Notes under the pieces: generated by a model
What the model was told of the DNA's origin: nothing
Database searches by the model: none
Seen by the model: only the letters and a program-made list of their open reading frames with translations
Made by a program: the position numbers and the translations under genes
In this document: piece after piece, positions 17,342 through 26,710 of the stretch
Position numbering within the stretch: position 1 is the stretch's first letter
Layout of the letters: each line of letters opens with the position of its first letter
Origin: Cesiribacter sp964504565
GTDB taxonomy: Bacteria > Bacteroidota > Bacteroidia > Cytophagales > Cyclobacteriaceae
Direction: 5' to 3'
NCBI GenBank assembly: GCA_964504565.1
Contig: CAZDEY010000009.1
Span: 1 to 64,000 of the forward strand
DNA length: 64,000 nt

Positions 17342-18886
17342 ATGACAGCAGGCTCCTCGCATTTTTCAGCCGCCAACATCAAAAATATTACTACGCTCGG
17401 CCAGCTTAAAGCAGCGGGCTACATCAGCCGAAGTATAAAAGATGAGCTTCGGCAAAATTTAATACAAAAACTAAAAAGCAAGTCGCCGGCTTTTCCCGGT
17501 ATTTTAGGCTACGATGAAACCGTAATTCCGGACCTGCAGCGAGCAGTATTGAGCAAGCACCATATTTTGCTATTGGGGCTACGCGGCCAAGCCAAAACCC
17601 GTATTGCCCGCCAAATGGTAGACCTGCTAGATGAATATATTCCGTATATTACTGGCACCGACTTATTGGAAGACCCACTAGAACCCGTTAGCTACTTAGG
17701 CCACCAGTTGGTTGAAGAAGGAGGAGATGATACCCCAATAAGCTGGCTGCACCGCTCGGAGCGCTATACCGAAAAGCTGGCCACGCCGGACGTTAGNNNN
17801 NNNNNNGACCTGGTGGGCGATGTTGACCCCATTAAAGCGGCAACCCTGAAATTGCCCTACTCCGATCCTCGGGTAATACATTACGGCCTGGTGCCTCGTT
17901 CAAACCGCTGCCTGTTTGTTATAAATGAATTGCCCGATTTGCAGCCGCGTATTCAGGTAGCCCTCTTTAATATTTTGCAGGAAGGCGATATTCAGATACG
18001 GGGCTTTAAGTTACGGCTACCGTTAGATATTCAATTTGTATTTACCGCCAACCCCGAAGATTATACCAACCGGGGCAGTATAGTTACCCCGCTTAAAGAC
18101 CGGATTGACAGCCAAATTATTACCCATTACCCACAGGAGTTGGAGATTGGTAAGGCTATTACTTCGCAAGAAGCCCGCCTTGCCAGCGAACAGCAGGAGA
18201 TTTACGTGCCGGAACTAGCTAAGGATTTGGTTGAACAGGTAGCGTTTGAAGCCCGCGAAAGCGAGTTTGTAGATAGCAAAAGCGGTGTTTCGGCCCGCCT
18301 CACAATTTCGGCTTACGAAAACCTCTTAAGTTCGGTAGAAAGAAGAATGCTCCTTAACAGCGAAGAAAAAGGCAGCGTTCGCGTTAGCGATTTGGTTGGC
18401 ATAATACCCTCCATTACCGGAAAAATAGAATTGGTTTACGAAGGCGAGCAGGAAGGAGCCGGTATAGTAGCTCAAAACCTGTTGGGCAAAGCTATTCGTA
18501 CCCAATTCATTAAATACTTTCCCAACCCTAAGCCCGATAAAAAAGCCCCGGCCAGCGGTAAAGCCGATAAAACCTACAAAGAAGTAACGGATTGGTTTAG
18601 CGAAGGCCATACCGTAGACCTTATGCTGGAAGCAAACCTGAAGGAATATCAGAAAAAATTGGAAAAGGTTCCGGGCTTAAAAGCCATTGTTGAAAAGCAT
18701 CAGCCTAAGGTTAAAGGAACCGATAAACTTTTTATGATGGAATTTTTGCTGCATGGGTTGGCTGAGTACAGCATGCTTAGTAAAAAGCAACTGCAACGCA
18801 CCACCCAGTTTGCCGATTTGCTTAGCAGTATGTTTAGTATGCCCGGCGCCGGCGATTTTGAGGAAGAGGACGAAGATGACTATTAA
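17342..18886 (+). CDS. MoxR/Mg-chelatase-like AAA+ ATPase (contains a 10-N gap)
   Basis: 514 aa. The Walker A motif is GLRGQAKT (residues 79-86). The Walker B position reads LFVINELPDL, with Asn before the Glu, as in Mg-chelatase-like relatives. The sensor-1 region is FVFTANPEDYTNRG, followed by TPLKDRI. Ten Ns (17797-17806) fall in TPDV-x4-DLVGDVDPIKAA, the insert that marks the MoxR/chelatase clade; the frame is kept. The acidic tail (EEEDEDDY) is typical of adaptor-binding ends. It is co-transcribed with the vWA gene 2 bp upstream, its likely partner. Confidence 0.9.
   Translation: MTAGSSHFSAANIKNITTLGQLKAAGYISRSIKDELRQNLIQKLKSKSPAFPGILGYDETVIPDLQRAVLSKHHILLLGLRGQAKTRIARQMVDLLDEYIPYITGTDLLEDPLEPVSYLGHQLVEEGGDDTPISWLHRSERYTEKLATPDVXXXXDLVGDVDPIKAATLKLPYSDPRVIHYGLVPRSNRCLFVINELPDLQPRIQVALFNILQEGDIQIRGFKLRLPLDIQFVFTANPEDYTNRGSIVTPLKDRIDSQIITHYPQELEIGKAITSQEARLASEQQEIYVPELAKDLVEQVAFEARESEFVDSKSGVSARLTISAYENLLSSVERRMLLNSEEKGSVRVSDLVGIIPSITGKIELVYEGEQEGAGIVAQNLLGKAIRTQFIKYFPNPKPDKKAPASGKADKTYKEVTDWFSEGHTVDLMLEANLKEYQKKLEKVPGLKAIVEKHQPKVKGTDKLFMMEFLLHGLAEYSMLSKKQLQRTTQFADLLSSMFSMPGAGDFEEEDEDDY
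17797..17806. other. Sequence gap of 10 N inside the AAA+ ATPase gene
   Basis: Ten undetermined bases hiding about four codons. The reading frame is open and consistent on both sides. Confidence 0.95.
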
Positions 18887-18921
18887 ATCGGGTTGCCGGA
18901 AGTATATTGCCCCACTACAAC

Positions 18922-19611
18922 ATGACAAAAAAGGAGCTACAAGATTTAGTACGCCAGGGGGAACACAGTACGCTGGAATTCAAAAAGAAGGTTGCCCACC
19001 CCGAAAAAATAGTTCGGGAAGTAGTAGCCTTTGCCAATAGTCAAGGCGGTACACTTCTGGTGGGCGTAGCGGATAACGGCGAGCTTTCCGGTATTCCTTA
19101 TCCGGAAGAAGAAATGTGGGTACTGGACAATGCCATCAAAAAACTTTGTAAACCACCAATAAACTTTAATACCGAAAGTATAGCCATAGACGGTCGTTGG
19201 GTAGTACGGTACCAAATTGAAGAGGGTGACCGCAAACCGTACTATGTGTTGGAAAAGCAATCGTTGCTGGACAAAGCAACCGCGCCGTTTTCTAAGGCTG
19301 CCCCGCCTTTTAGAAAGAAAACTTATATACGCAAAAACGACCGTAGCATCCAGGCCAGCCGCGAAATGCGCGAAATTTTACGACGCCGCAATCAGGACAA
19401 AGATGTTGGCATAAAGTGGGGCGAAGCTGAACAGGTACTTATGAAGTATCTGGCCGAGCATAATACCATAACCGTTAAACAATTTGCCAAAATAGCCCAC
19501 ATTAAGCGAAATATTGCGGCAGGCATTTTAATTAGAATTGTACTAGCCGGAGTTATTCGTATAATACCTTCGGAGGGTGAAGACCATTACGTAGCTGTCC
19601 ATATGGACTAA
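18922..19611 (+). CDS. AlbA_2 (Schlafen-like) domain putative DNA-binding protein
   Basis: 229 aa from the ATG at 18922; a TTG 15 bp earlier is the only in-frame alternative. The N-terminal AlbA_2 domain shows HSTLEFKKKVAHPEKIVREVVAFANSQGG and LLVGVADNGELSGIPY, the family signature. The C-terminal part (about 165-229) looks like a winged helix (ITVKQFAKIAHIKRNIAAGIL). Family members are often annotated as ATP-binding or transcriptional regulators. It begins 35 bp after the AAA+ ATPase gene and may belong to the same transcript. Confidence 0.82.
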   Translation: MTKKELQDLVRQGEHSTLEFKKKVAHPEKIVREVVAFANSQGGTLLVGVADNGELSGIPYPEEEMWVLDNAIKKLCKPPINFNTESIAIDGRWVVRYQIEEGDRKPYYVLEKQSLLDKATAPFSKAAPPFRKKTYIRKNDRSIQASREMREILRRRNQDKDVGIKWGEAEQVLMKYLAEHNTITVKQFAKIAHIKRNIAAGILIRIVLAGVIRIIPSEGEDHYVAVHMD

Positions 19612-19724
19612 TTAGTTTCCAATAATTTCTGGCTTTTCTTACATTATTAAGAAGATTGCTCTTTTACTTGTGTATTCTTAGTACTATATTGTAAGTTTAT
19701 ATAAGCTTTCAGAGATCAGGATCA

Positions 19725-22700
19725 ATGGGAAAAGTTTTCCTAAATTTTATTGCCCCTTATACCAGTTCAGAAGTATATAACCAGCATCGTACCCGCTTTG
19801 AGACCATAAATAGCGTACGGATACTGCACTTCTTGTTGCCGGTTGCCGTAATCAATTTTGTACTGGCGGTTGTTCCCGGCTTATACAGTATGCTAGTTGA
19901 GCAAAATCTGGGCTTTGAAACTAACCGCAACTTATTCCTAATCAGAGCCTCATTAAGCATTTCCCTGGGCTTATTATACCTCAGCTTTCCCAAAAAGGCG
20001 CGAAAGAAAACTACGGAAAAGAATATACTACTTAGTAAACTATTTGTAGCCGTAGTTTTAGTACATACCTTGGGTATTAGTCTGGCTGATGCCTTTACCG
20101 GCAGCACAGTATCTTCATTTTTATTAGGAATTTGCGGCTTATTGGTAGGGCTATACTGGCCTCCTAAGCGGCAATTGCAGTTTATTGGCGGAGCAATTCT
20201 TGTATTTTGGCTAAGTCATTACCTTATCTACCAAACGCCTTACCAGTTTCTAACTTTATTAACCGGACAATTGCTATTTGCTTTGGTTTTCTTTATGCTT
20301 TCGCACGCGTTAATGCGCAGCAAAGCCGAAGACTTTGACCGTTTACATAGTTTACAGAGCAAATCAATTGAACTAAAAAGAAGTCACGAAAAGCTACGCC
20401 GCACCGAACATGCGCTCAGCAACTTTAAGCAACGTACTAAAAACGGCCTCTTCCGCCTTAAGCGTAGCCAAGGCTTTACCTACGCCAATGACTATCTGGC
20501 CGATATGCTGGGATTCAGCAATCCTGTCGAACTGCTACGAAATTCTAAAAAAGGAAAATATATACTCTCGCAGGATTTAGATGCAATAGCCCGCAAGGTT
20601 AACCAACAAGGCTATGTAGAAGGGGTAGAAATTGAAATTTCTCGTAAGGACGGTACTAAATTTTGGGGTTCAATTAGCTGCTCAATATACGCCGATGCGG
20701 AAGCGCAGGATGTGTACTACGAAGGTACGGTAACCGATATTACGTACCGGAAAAAAGCCCTTCAGGAAGCCCTAAATAATACTACTAAACTGGAACAGGC
20801 CGAAAAAATTGCTAATACCGGTTTTTATGAAATAGACCTTAAAACTGCTCGCTTTACCTATTCTGCCGGATATTGTGCAATATTAGGTATACCCCAAGCC
20901 TCGTCTATTTCCTTGCAAGAGCACCTTTCGTATATAATACCCGATTATAGAGCCACCGTAAAGGCAACCCTGCTCCATAGTTTGGCCAAGGCCGAACATT
21001 ATAAGTTATCATACCAGGTTCAGACCGCTAACGGTAAGGTAAAAAGTGTGGTGAGCCGTAGCCAGGTTCTTAGAGATGAACAAGGAAAAGATTTCAGGAT
21101 ATTGGGCACAGTGCTGGATGTAACCCAACTTCAGCAAAATAAGCTGGCCTTGGAGAAGTCAGAGGCCATAATCAGAACAGCCTTTAATTACAATAGCAAT
21201 TTTGGTATTTGTATATTAGACAAGCAACTTAACGTTCTGGAATTCAATAAAGAAACTACTCGCCAGTTAAGCGGCTGGCAGGGAGTAACCATTCAAAAAG
21301 GGGTGAAGATTAAAGATACTATGCACCCCGAAACCGAAGCCCTTTTTGCCCCGGTACTAGCCAAAGCACTGCAAGGTCAGAGTTCGGTGTTTGAGTACCA
21401 ACCCCAAGGCAAGGCAAGCCCGGAAGCCTGGTACGAATTTGTGGTGGGCCCGGTGCACGATAAGAACGGACTTATACTGGGAGCCTTAATTATTTCAGTT
21501 GATATTTCCCAGAAGAAAAAGCACGAGCAAATAATTGCCAACCTTAGCCTGGTTGCCAGCCATACTGATAGTGCCGTAATGATTAGCGACCGAAAGCACC
21601 GGGTAGAATGGATTAATGAGGCTTTTGCCCAGCAAACCGGCTTTAGCCTGGAAGAAATAAAGGGCCGCTATCCTAAGGAATTCATGCTCTCAAAAAACAC
21701 CGATGCGGCGATGCTTGCTCAGCTAAACAACGCATTACGTAGAGGACAATCCTTTAACGATGAAATTCGCCTGCATACCCGCAACCAGGGCGAAATTTGG
21801 GTAAAACTTACTATTAGCCCGGTATACGGTAAAGAAGGGAGAGCTGAACGCTTTATCTCGGTTTATACCGATTTAACCCAGCGTAAACGCTTTGAGGAAC
21901 AATTAGAGGAGGCCAAAATTACAGCCGAACGCTCGGTAGAAGCTAAAGATCATTTTCTTTCTACCGTAAGCCACGAGTTGCGTACACCACTTAACGGCGT
22001 AATAGGATTAACCTACCACCTTTTGCAGAATAAGCCCCGCCCCGACCAAAAAGAAGATCTTCATACCCTAAAGTTTTCAGCCGAAAACCTGCTATCACTT
22101 ATAAACGATATACTGGATATTTCTAAAATGGAAGCCGGCAAGGTTAAGCTTCAGCAGGCACCATTTAGTTTACAGGATATACTGCATAGCTTAAGGCATA
22201 GTTTTGGCAGCCAGGCCACAAGCAAAGGTTTAGACTTGAAGCTAGAAATTGCCCCGGGCGTACCAAAAGAACTGATTGGCGATGGCATGAGGCTTACCCA
22301 AATTCTCACCAACTTACTAGGTAATGCTCTAAAATTTACGCCCGAAGGGTATATTAAGGTTCAGGTAGACTACGAGGATTTAAGCCCGGGTTTAATAAGT
22401 TTACTTATTGATGTTGAAGATTCAGGAATTGGTATTGAGGCAGAACAGCTAAATAATATCTTCCTGAAATTTGAACAGGCTTCGCAGCTTACTAGTAACA
22501 AATACGGCGGCACCGGCCTGGGCTTAACCATAGCTAAACAGTTAGTAGAGTTGCAGGGTGGATGTATTAGCGTGAGCAGCAAACTGGGCGAGGGCACAAC
22601 CTTTTCCTTTTCTATACCCTATAGCCTAGGCAATAAAGCCAATTTGAGAGAAATTGCCCTAACCCATAACCCACAACCCGATCTTAGCCTCAGCCATTTA

Positions 22701-23492
22701 TCTATACTTATGGCCGAGGATAATCTGGTGAACCAGGCAGTTGCCACCAAATTTCTAAAGAATTGGGATGTTAGCTGTGTGGTGGCCGAAAATGGAAAAA
22801 TTGCCGTAGAAAAAGCTCAACATCAAGAATTCGATATAATTTTAATGGACTTGCAAATGCCCGAAATGGATGGTTTTGAAGCGAGTCGGTTAATAAGACA
22901 AGCTCCTCAGTACGATTATACCATTACACCTATAATTGCCATAACCGCCGGGGCTTCCGGCGAAATTGCGGATAAAATTAAAGAACACGGGCTAACTGAT
23001 TATTTGCTAAAGCCCTTTACTCCTGATCAGCTACTGGCCATCCTGAAAAAATATAATACAAAGCCGGTAACCCAAGAAGCAACTACTATTCCTTCTGATA
23101 ATATGCCAGATTTAAAGAAAAACACCCCTGAACCGGGCGGCCCGCTAGATATTAGCGGGATTATTACCGTAGCCGGGGGCGATTCGGAATTTATGCAGGA
23201 ACTACTTAAACTGTATGTAAGGCAGTTTACCGATTTGCCCAACGAAATAAATAAGGCTAAAGCTAAAGAAGATCGGCTGGAGCTTAGGCGAATTTTTCAT
23301 AAACTACGCCCCTCAGTAGTAATGCTTAAAGCCACCGACCTACAAGCACTAGGCGATAAAATCCACAATGATTTACATGACCAATCCATACCATTTGTCA
23401 GCATTGCGGATTTGTTAGTTAAGTATACTCATAAAATGCAGTATATTCAGGAGCAATTAGCCGAAATTCAGCAGCAGGAAAACCTGGTTTAG
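19725..23492 (+). CDS. Hybrid sensor histidine kinase with PAS repeats, receiver and HPt
   Basis: 1255 aa. The N-terminus has about six membrane helices (about 35-200), then a short coiled coil and about four PAS domains (about 240-720). The HisKA motif SHELRTPLNGVIGL carries the phospho-acceptor His750. The ATPase domain has NLLGNALKFT, DSGIGI and GGTGLGLTI. A receiver domain follows, with Asp1042 in MDLQMPEMDG, then a C-terminal HPt domain with His1192 in FHKLRPS. All phosphorelay steps except the final response regulator lie in one protein, and no regulator gene is adjacent. The signal is unknown. Confidence 0.95.
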   Translation: MGKVFLNFIAPYTSSEVYNQHRTRFETINSVRILHFLLPVAVINFVLAVVPGLYSMLVEQNLGFETNRNLFLIRASLSISLGLLYLSFPKKARKKTTEKNILLSKLFVAVVLVHTLGISLADAFTGSTVSSFLLGICGLLVGLYWPPKRQLQFIGGAILVFWLSHYLIYQTPYQFLTLLTGQLLFALVFFMLSHALMRSKAEDFDRLHSLQSKSIELKRSHEKLRRTEHALSNFKQRTKNGLFRLKRSQGFTYANDYLADMLGFSNPVELLRNSKKGKYILSQDLDAIARKVNQQGYVEGVEIEISRKDGTKFWGSISCSIYADAEAQDVYYEGTVTDITYRKKALQEALNNTTKLEQAEKIANTGFYEIDLKTARFTYSAGYCAILGIPQASSISLQEHLSYIIPDYRATVKATLLHSLAKAEHYKLSYQVQTANGKVKSVVSRSQVLRDEQGKDFRILGTVLDVTQLQQNKLALEKSEAIIRTAFNYNSNFGICILDKQLNVLEFNKETTRQLSGWQGVTIQKGVKIKDTMHPETEALFAPVLAKALQGQSSVFEYQPQGKASPEAWYEFVVGPVHDKNGLILGALIISVDISQKKKHEQIIANLSLVASHTDSAVMISDRKHRVEWINEAFAQQTGFSLEEIKGRYPKEFMLSKNTDAAMLAQLNNALRRGQSFNDEIRLHTRNQGEIWVKLTISPVYGKEGRAERFISVYTDLTQRKRFEEQLEEAKITAERSVEAKDHFLSTVSHELRTPLNGVIGLTYHLLQNKPRPDQKEDLHTLKFSAENLLSLINDILDISKMEAGKVKLQQAPFSLQDILHSLRHSFGSQATSKGLDLKLEIAPGVPKELIGDGMRLTQILTNLLGNALKFTPEGYIKVQVDYEDLSPGLISLLIDVEDSGIGIEAEQLNNIFLKFEQASQLTSNKYGGTGLGLTIAKQLVELQGGCISVSSKLGEGTTFSFSIPYSLGNKANLREIALTHNPQPDLSLSHLSILMAEDNLVNQAVATKFLKNWDVSCVVAENGKIAVEKAQHQEFDIILMDLQMPEMDGFEASRLIRQAPQYDYTITPIIAITAGASGEIADKIKEHGLTDYLLKPFTPDQLLAILKKYNTKPVTQEATTIPSDNMPDLKKNTPEPGGPLDISGIITVAGGDSEFMQELLKLYVRQFTDLPNEINKAKAKEDRLELRRIFHKLRPSVVMLKATDLQALGDKIHNDLHDQSIPFVSIADLLVKYTHKMQYIQEQLAEIQQQENLV

Positions 23493-23535
23493 TTAAGCTA
23501 AATAAACCTTCGGCGTATACCGCTAGTTTCTATTT

Positions 23536-23559
23536 GAAGGTCTGAGCAATCAGACCTTC
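23536..23559 (+). terminator. Terminator of the histidine kinase gene
   Basis: Stem GAAGGTCTGA / TCAGACCTTC (10 bp, 4-nt loop GCAA), 43 bp after the stop, followed by a T-rich stretch. Confidence 0.8.
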
Positions 23560-23586
23560 CTTATATTTTTATACCTTATTTTTTAT

Positions 23587-24951
23587 ATGGCAAAAGCTAA
23601 AGCTGCCCGCGAGCAGAAAATTTTTGTACTCGATACCTCAGTAATTCTTTACGACCATAATTCGGTTATGAACTTTGAGGAGCACGATGTAGCAATCCCG
23701 ATTACCGTGCTGGAAGAACTGGACCAGTTTAAAAAGGGCAATGATAATAAGAACTTTGAAGCCCGAGAATTCATCCGCCTGCTAGACGGCCTTTCCGAGG
23801 ACTATATGCTCCATACTTGGGTGCCGCTACACACCGACAAAAAAGCCAAAAAAGGCCGGTTTAAGGTACTAATGGAAAGCGACAGCCTAATTAACGCCAT
23901 TCGGGTATTTGACGAAGCCAAAGCCGACCACCGGATTTTAAATGCCGCCCTTAAACTTCAGGAAGAGCAGGTTAACGAAAAGGCTAGTAAGTCGGTAATT
24001 TTGGTTACCAAGGATATAAACCTGAGGCTGAAGGCTAAATCGTTAGGTATGCCGGCCGAGGATTACGAAACCGGTAAAGTTAAAGATGTAAAACAACTAT
24101 TTACCGGCCGGGCCGAGCACGACAAAGTACCTCCTGAACTCATTGACCGGCTTTACGAAAGCGGAAGTTTTGATGCCAATGAAATTTGGGCTAAAGCAAA
24201 ACCTCAAGCCAATAGCTTCCATATTCTTAAAAGCGATAAAAACTCGGTACTTAGCTACTACAACCCGGAAAGCCAGCAGGTTGAAAAGGTTGAAAAAAGT
24301 CCGGTATACGGTATTAAGCCGCGCAATGCGGAACAAACCTTTGCTATTCATGCCCTGCTGAACCCCCAAGTGCGGCTGGTTAGTATACAAGGCGTTGCCG
24401 GTACCGGTAAAACCCTTTTAGCTTTGGCCGCTGCATTAGAACAGCGCCGCAACTTTCACCAAATTTATCTGGCTCGCCCTATAGTACCCCTCAGTAATAA
24501 GGATATTGGCTACCTGCCCGGCGATATCAAAAGCAAGTTGAACCCTTATATGGAACCGCTGTGGGATAACCTCAAATTCATTCAAAGCCAGTTTAACGAA
24601 AACGAAAAGGACTACAGCCGCATTACCGAAATGGTAGAGCGCGAAAAGCTGGTAATATCGCCCCTAGCTTATATTAGGGGCCGCAGCTTAAGTAATGTAT
24701 ACTTTATAGTAGATGAAGCCCAAAACCTGACCCCGCACGAGGTTAAAACTATTATTACCCGGGCCGGCGAAAACACTAAAATTGTGTTTACCGGCGATAT
24801 CTACCAAATTGATACCCCGTACTTAGATAGCCAAAGTAACGGCCTTAGCTACCTGATTGATAGGCTAAAAGACCAACCGCTGTACGCTCATGTAACACTA
24901 GAAAAAGGAGAACGCTCTGAATTAGCCAATTTAGCCAATAAACTACTCTGA
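23587..24951 (+). CDS. PIN domain / PhoH-like ATPase fusion (YlaK type)
   Basis: 454 aa. The N-terminal PIN domain (about 10-150) starts FVLDTSVILYD and has acidic residues in EELDQFKKG and LVTKDINLR, the metal site of PIN ribonucleases. The C-terminal PhoH ATPase (about 245-450) has Walker A GVAGTGKT (269-276) and Walker B FIVDEAQN. PIN-PhoH proteins (PhoH2 type) act as RNA helicase/RNases in studied mycobacterial examples. Length is usual. It stands alone between two terminated units. Confidence 0.92.
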   Translation: MAKAKAAREQKIFVLDTSVILYDHNSVMNFEEHDVAIPITVLEELDQFKKGNDNKNFEAREFIRLLDGLSEDYMLHTWVPLHTDKKAKKGRFKVLMESDSLINAIRVFDEAKADHRILNAALKLQEEQVNEKASKSVILVTKDINLRLKAKSLGMPAEDYETGKVKDVKQLFTGRAEHDKVPPELIDRLYESGSFDANEIWAKAKPQANSFHILKSDKNSVLSYYNPESQQVEKVEKSPVYGIKPRNAEQTFAIHALLNPQVRLVSIQGVAGTGKTLLALAAALEQRRNFHQIYLARPIVPLSNKDIGYLPGDIKSKLNPYMEPLWDNLKFIQSQFNENEKDYSRITEMVEREKLVISPLAYIRGRSLSNVYFIVDEAQNLTPHEVKTIITRAGENTKIVFTGDIYQIDTPYLDSQSNGLSYLIDRLKDQPLYAHVTLEKGERSELANLANKLL

Positions 24952-25008
24952 AACCCTACCCAGAGATTTTGGGTATAATAGGCTAAACTCAACGAACTTC
25001 CATTTTTT

Positions 25009-25536
25009 ATGAACGATCTTAAATTTATAAATACTGATCATATCATAGGTCAGAAAGTTAAAAACTCATTAGGCTACGAATACGGTAAAATTACCGATAT
25101 ATTAGTTTCTCCAGAGTCTGGCCGCATCGCAGCGGTAATTGTAGCTCACGGTGGCTTTTTAGGCATTGGCACCGATCACTTTTTACTACCGTGGTCATCT
25201 ATTCAGGTTAACCCGAACAGTGGCTCGGTAATGACTACTGCCGACCAGGCTACTATAGAAGGTGCCCCCGAAATTGAGCCTAACAAAATTGAAGGCGGCG
25301 ATTTTAGAAGTCTGGAAAAAGTTTATAGCTACTACGGCCACAAACCATTCTGGAATAACCCGGAAAAAGAAGAAGATCCTTCCAAGGCCAGTTACCAGTC
25401 CGGACACGATATTGGCGACCGCAACCCAACCAATGAGGGTTCATACCAAATTACGCAGGACCACCCACCGGCCGGTAACCCTAAGCGGGAGGTTAACCTG
25501 GCTAAAATGACCGGGCAGCCTAACCAGACTGACTAA
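25009..25536 (+). CDS. PRC-barrel domain protein
   Basis: 175 aa. Residues about 8-80 form a PRC-barrel (IIGQKVKNSLGYEYGKITDILVSPESGRIAAV reads as the family pattern), followed by a hydrophilic, Pro/Asn-rich tail predicted to be disordered. PRC-barrel proteins serve in RNA processing (RimM) or as photosynthetic or stress-related proteins; this stand-alone type is often stress induced. No operon partner is seen. A strong terminator follows 21 bp after the stop. Confidence 0.82.
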   Translation: MNDLKFINTDHIIGQKVKNSLGYEYGKITDILVSPESGRIAAVIVAHGGFLGIGTDHFLLPWSSIQVNPNSGSVMTTADQATIEGAPEIEPNKIEGGDFRSLEKVYSYYGHKPFWNNPEKEEDPSKASYQSGHDIGDRNPTNEGSYQITQDHPPAGNPKREVNLAKMTGQPNQTD

Positions 25537-25557
25537 GGAAGAAACGCACTTATTCCG

Positions 25558-25587
25558 GGCCGGACAAAAATTTGTCCGGCCTTTTTT
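25558..25587 (+). terminator. Terminator of the PRC-barrel gene
   Basis: Stem GGCCGGACAAA / TTTGTCCGGCC (11 bp) followed by a run of six T. Confidence 0.92.
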
Positions 25588-25641
25588 GTTAATTTGCATC
25601 CTTAAAAATATTAAAGCCGTTACCGGCTCCGTTTTAGTCCT

Positions 25642-26643
25642 ATGCAACTTAGTACCCTTACTATAAAAAGTTTTACTTCTCGTTATTTACTATTAGCCTT
25701 TAGCCTGGGCAGCAGTTTGCTTTTTAGCAGTTGCGAAGATGGCGGCGCTGATGCTGCCAGCCCGGAACCTACCCTGCTGGAAGATTTAAGCGAACAACCG
25801 CAATTGAGCAGTTTTGAAGCTGCCTTACACCTAGATAGTATAAACTACGCCGGTTCGTCATCCCCAACTTATTCTGAGCGCATTGGCAATCGAAGGGTAA
25901 CTTATACTGTTTTTGCGCCCTCGGATGAGGCGGTGAATGCCTGGCTTTTAACTAACAATCTTTCTTCCTTAAATGATTTGGAAAAAGAACAACTGCACCA
26001 ATTTGTAGGTAATCATATATTGCAAAGTGCCTACGTAAGCTCAGTTTTAGGCTCCGGCGAACTTATTACCCTTAGCGGCCAAACCATAGGCTTTAGTACC
26101 GAAACCGATGAGAACAATAAGGTTGTTTATTTTGTAAATGATTCAATTGAATACGTAGCATCAGATATACTTTCTGCCAATGGCTACATTCATATTGTGG
26201 ATGAGGTATTAACCTTTCCGGCTGCAAACCGTCCGCTGGGCCAACGCTTAGCTGAGCTTAACGAATTTAGGACCTTGGCTGAACAATTAGCCCGACCGGC
26301 AGTAAAAAGCTTACTTGATTCACTTCAAAATAATAACCTAGCCTTTACCCTTTTTGCCCCTACCAATGAGGCACTTGCTAACTTTGCCCAGCAGAACAAC
26401 CTAAGTTCAGCCAGTGAACTTACCGACAGCGCGTTTTCTGTGGTACTTAGAAGCCATATTCTGGAAGGCAGTATTGCTGAATTAGATTTTAATCAGGGCG
26501 ACTATATTGCTTTATCTGATTCTGTTTTGCAGGTAACTACTGATCCGGTTCTAATGATTAACGGTGTTGAACCTACTGCCACCTATCGGGCTGGTAACGG
26601 AATTATTTACGCTGTACCTCAGGTAATACCTTTTCAGGACTGA
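25642..26643 (+). CDS. Fasciclin (FAS1) domain lipoprotein
   Basis: 333 aa. A lipoprotein signal ends with LLFSSC (Cys about residue 31). Two FAS1 repeats follow (about 45-190 and 200-330), with the hallmark YTVFAPSDEAVNAWL and TLFAPTNEALANF boxes and the H-box regions NHILQS and SHILEG. FAS1 proteins mediate adhesion at the cell surface. The protein is expected in the outer or inner membrane facing the periplasm or exterior. A shared hairpin separates it from the converging SRPBCC gene. Confidence 0.9.
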   Translation: MQLSTLTIKSFTSRYLLLAFSLGSSLLFSSCEDGGADAASPEPTLLEDLSEQPQLSSFEAALHLDSINYAGSSSPTYSERIGNRRVTYTVFAPSDEAVNAWLLTNNLSSLNDLEKEQLHQFVGNHILQSAYVSSVLGSGELITLSGQTIGFSTETDENNKVVYFVNDSIEYVASDILSANGYIHIVDEVLTFPAANRPLGQRLAELNEFRTLAEQLARPAVKSLLDSLQNNNLAFTLFAPTNEALANFAQQNNLSSASELTDSAFSVVLRSHILEGSIAELDFNQGDYIALSDSVLQVTTDPVLMINGVEPTATYRAGNGIIYAVPQVIPFQD

Positions 26644-26654
26644 TAAAACCTTAT

Positions 26655-26700
26655 GAACAAACAAGGCCGCTTATTTTATCACTGGCGGCCTTGTTTGTTC
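26655..26700. terminator. Bidirectional terminator, 16-bp perfect stem
   Basis: Arms 26655-26670 and 26685-26700 are exact reverse complements (core AACAAACAAGGCCGC) around a 14-nt loop. It lies between the convergent fasciclin and SRPBCC genes and would serve both. Confidence 0.85.
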
Positions 26701-26710
26701 ATTGAAAATA

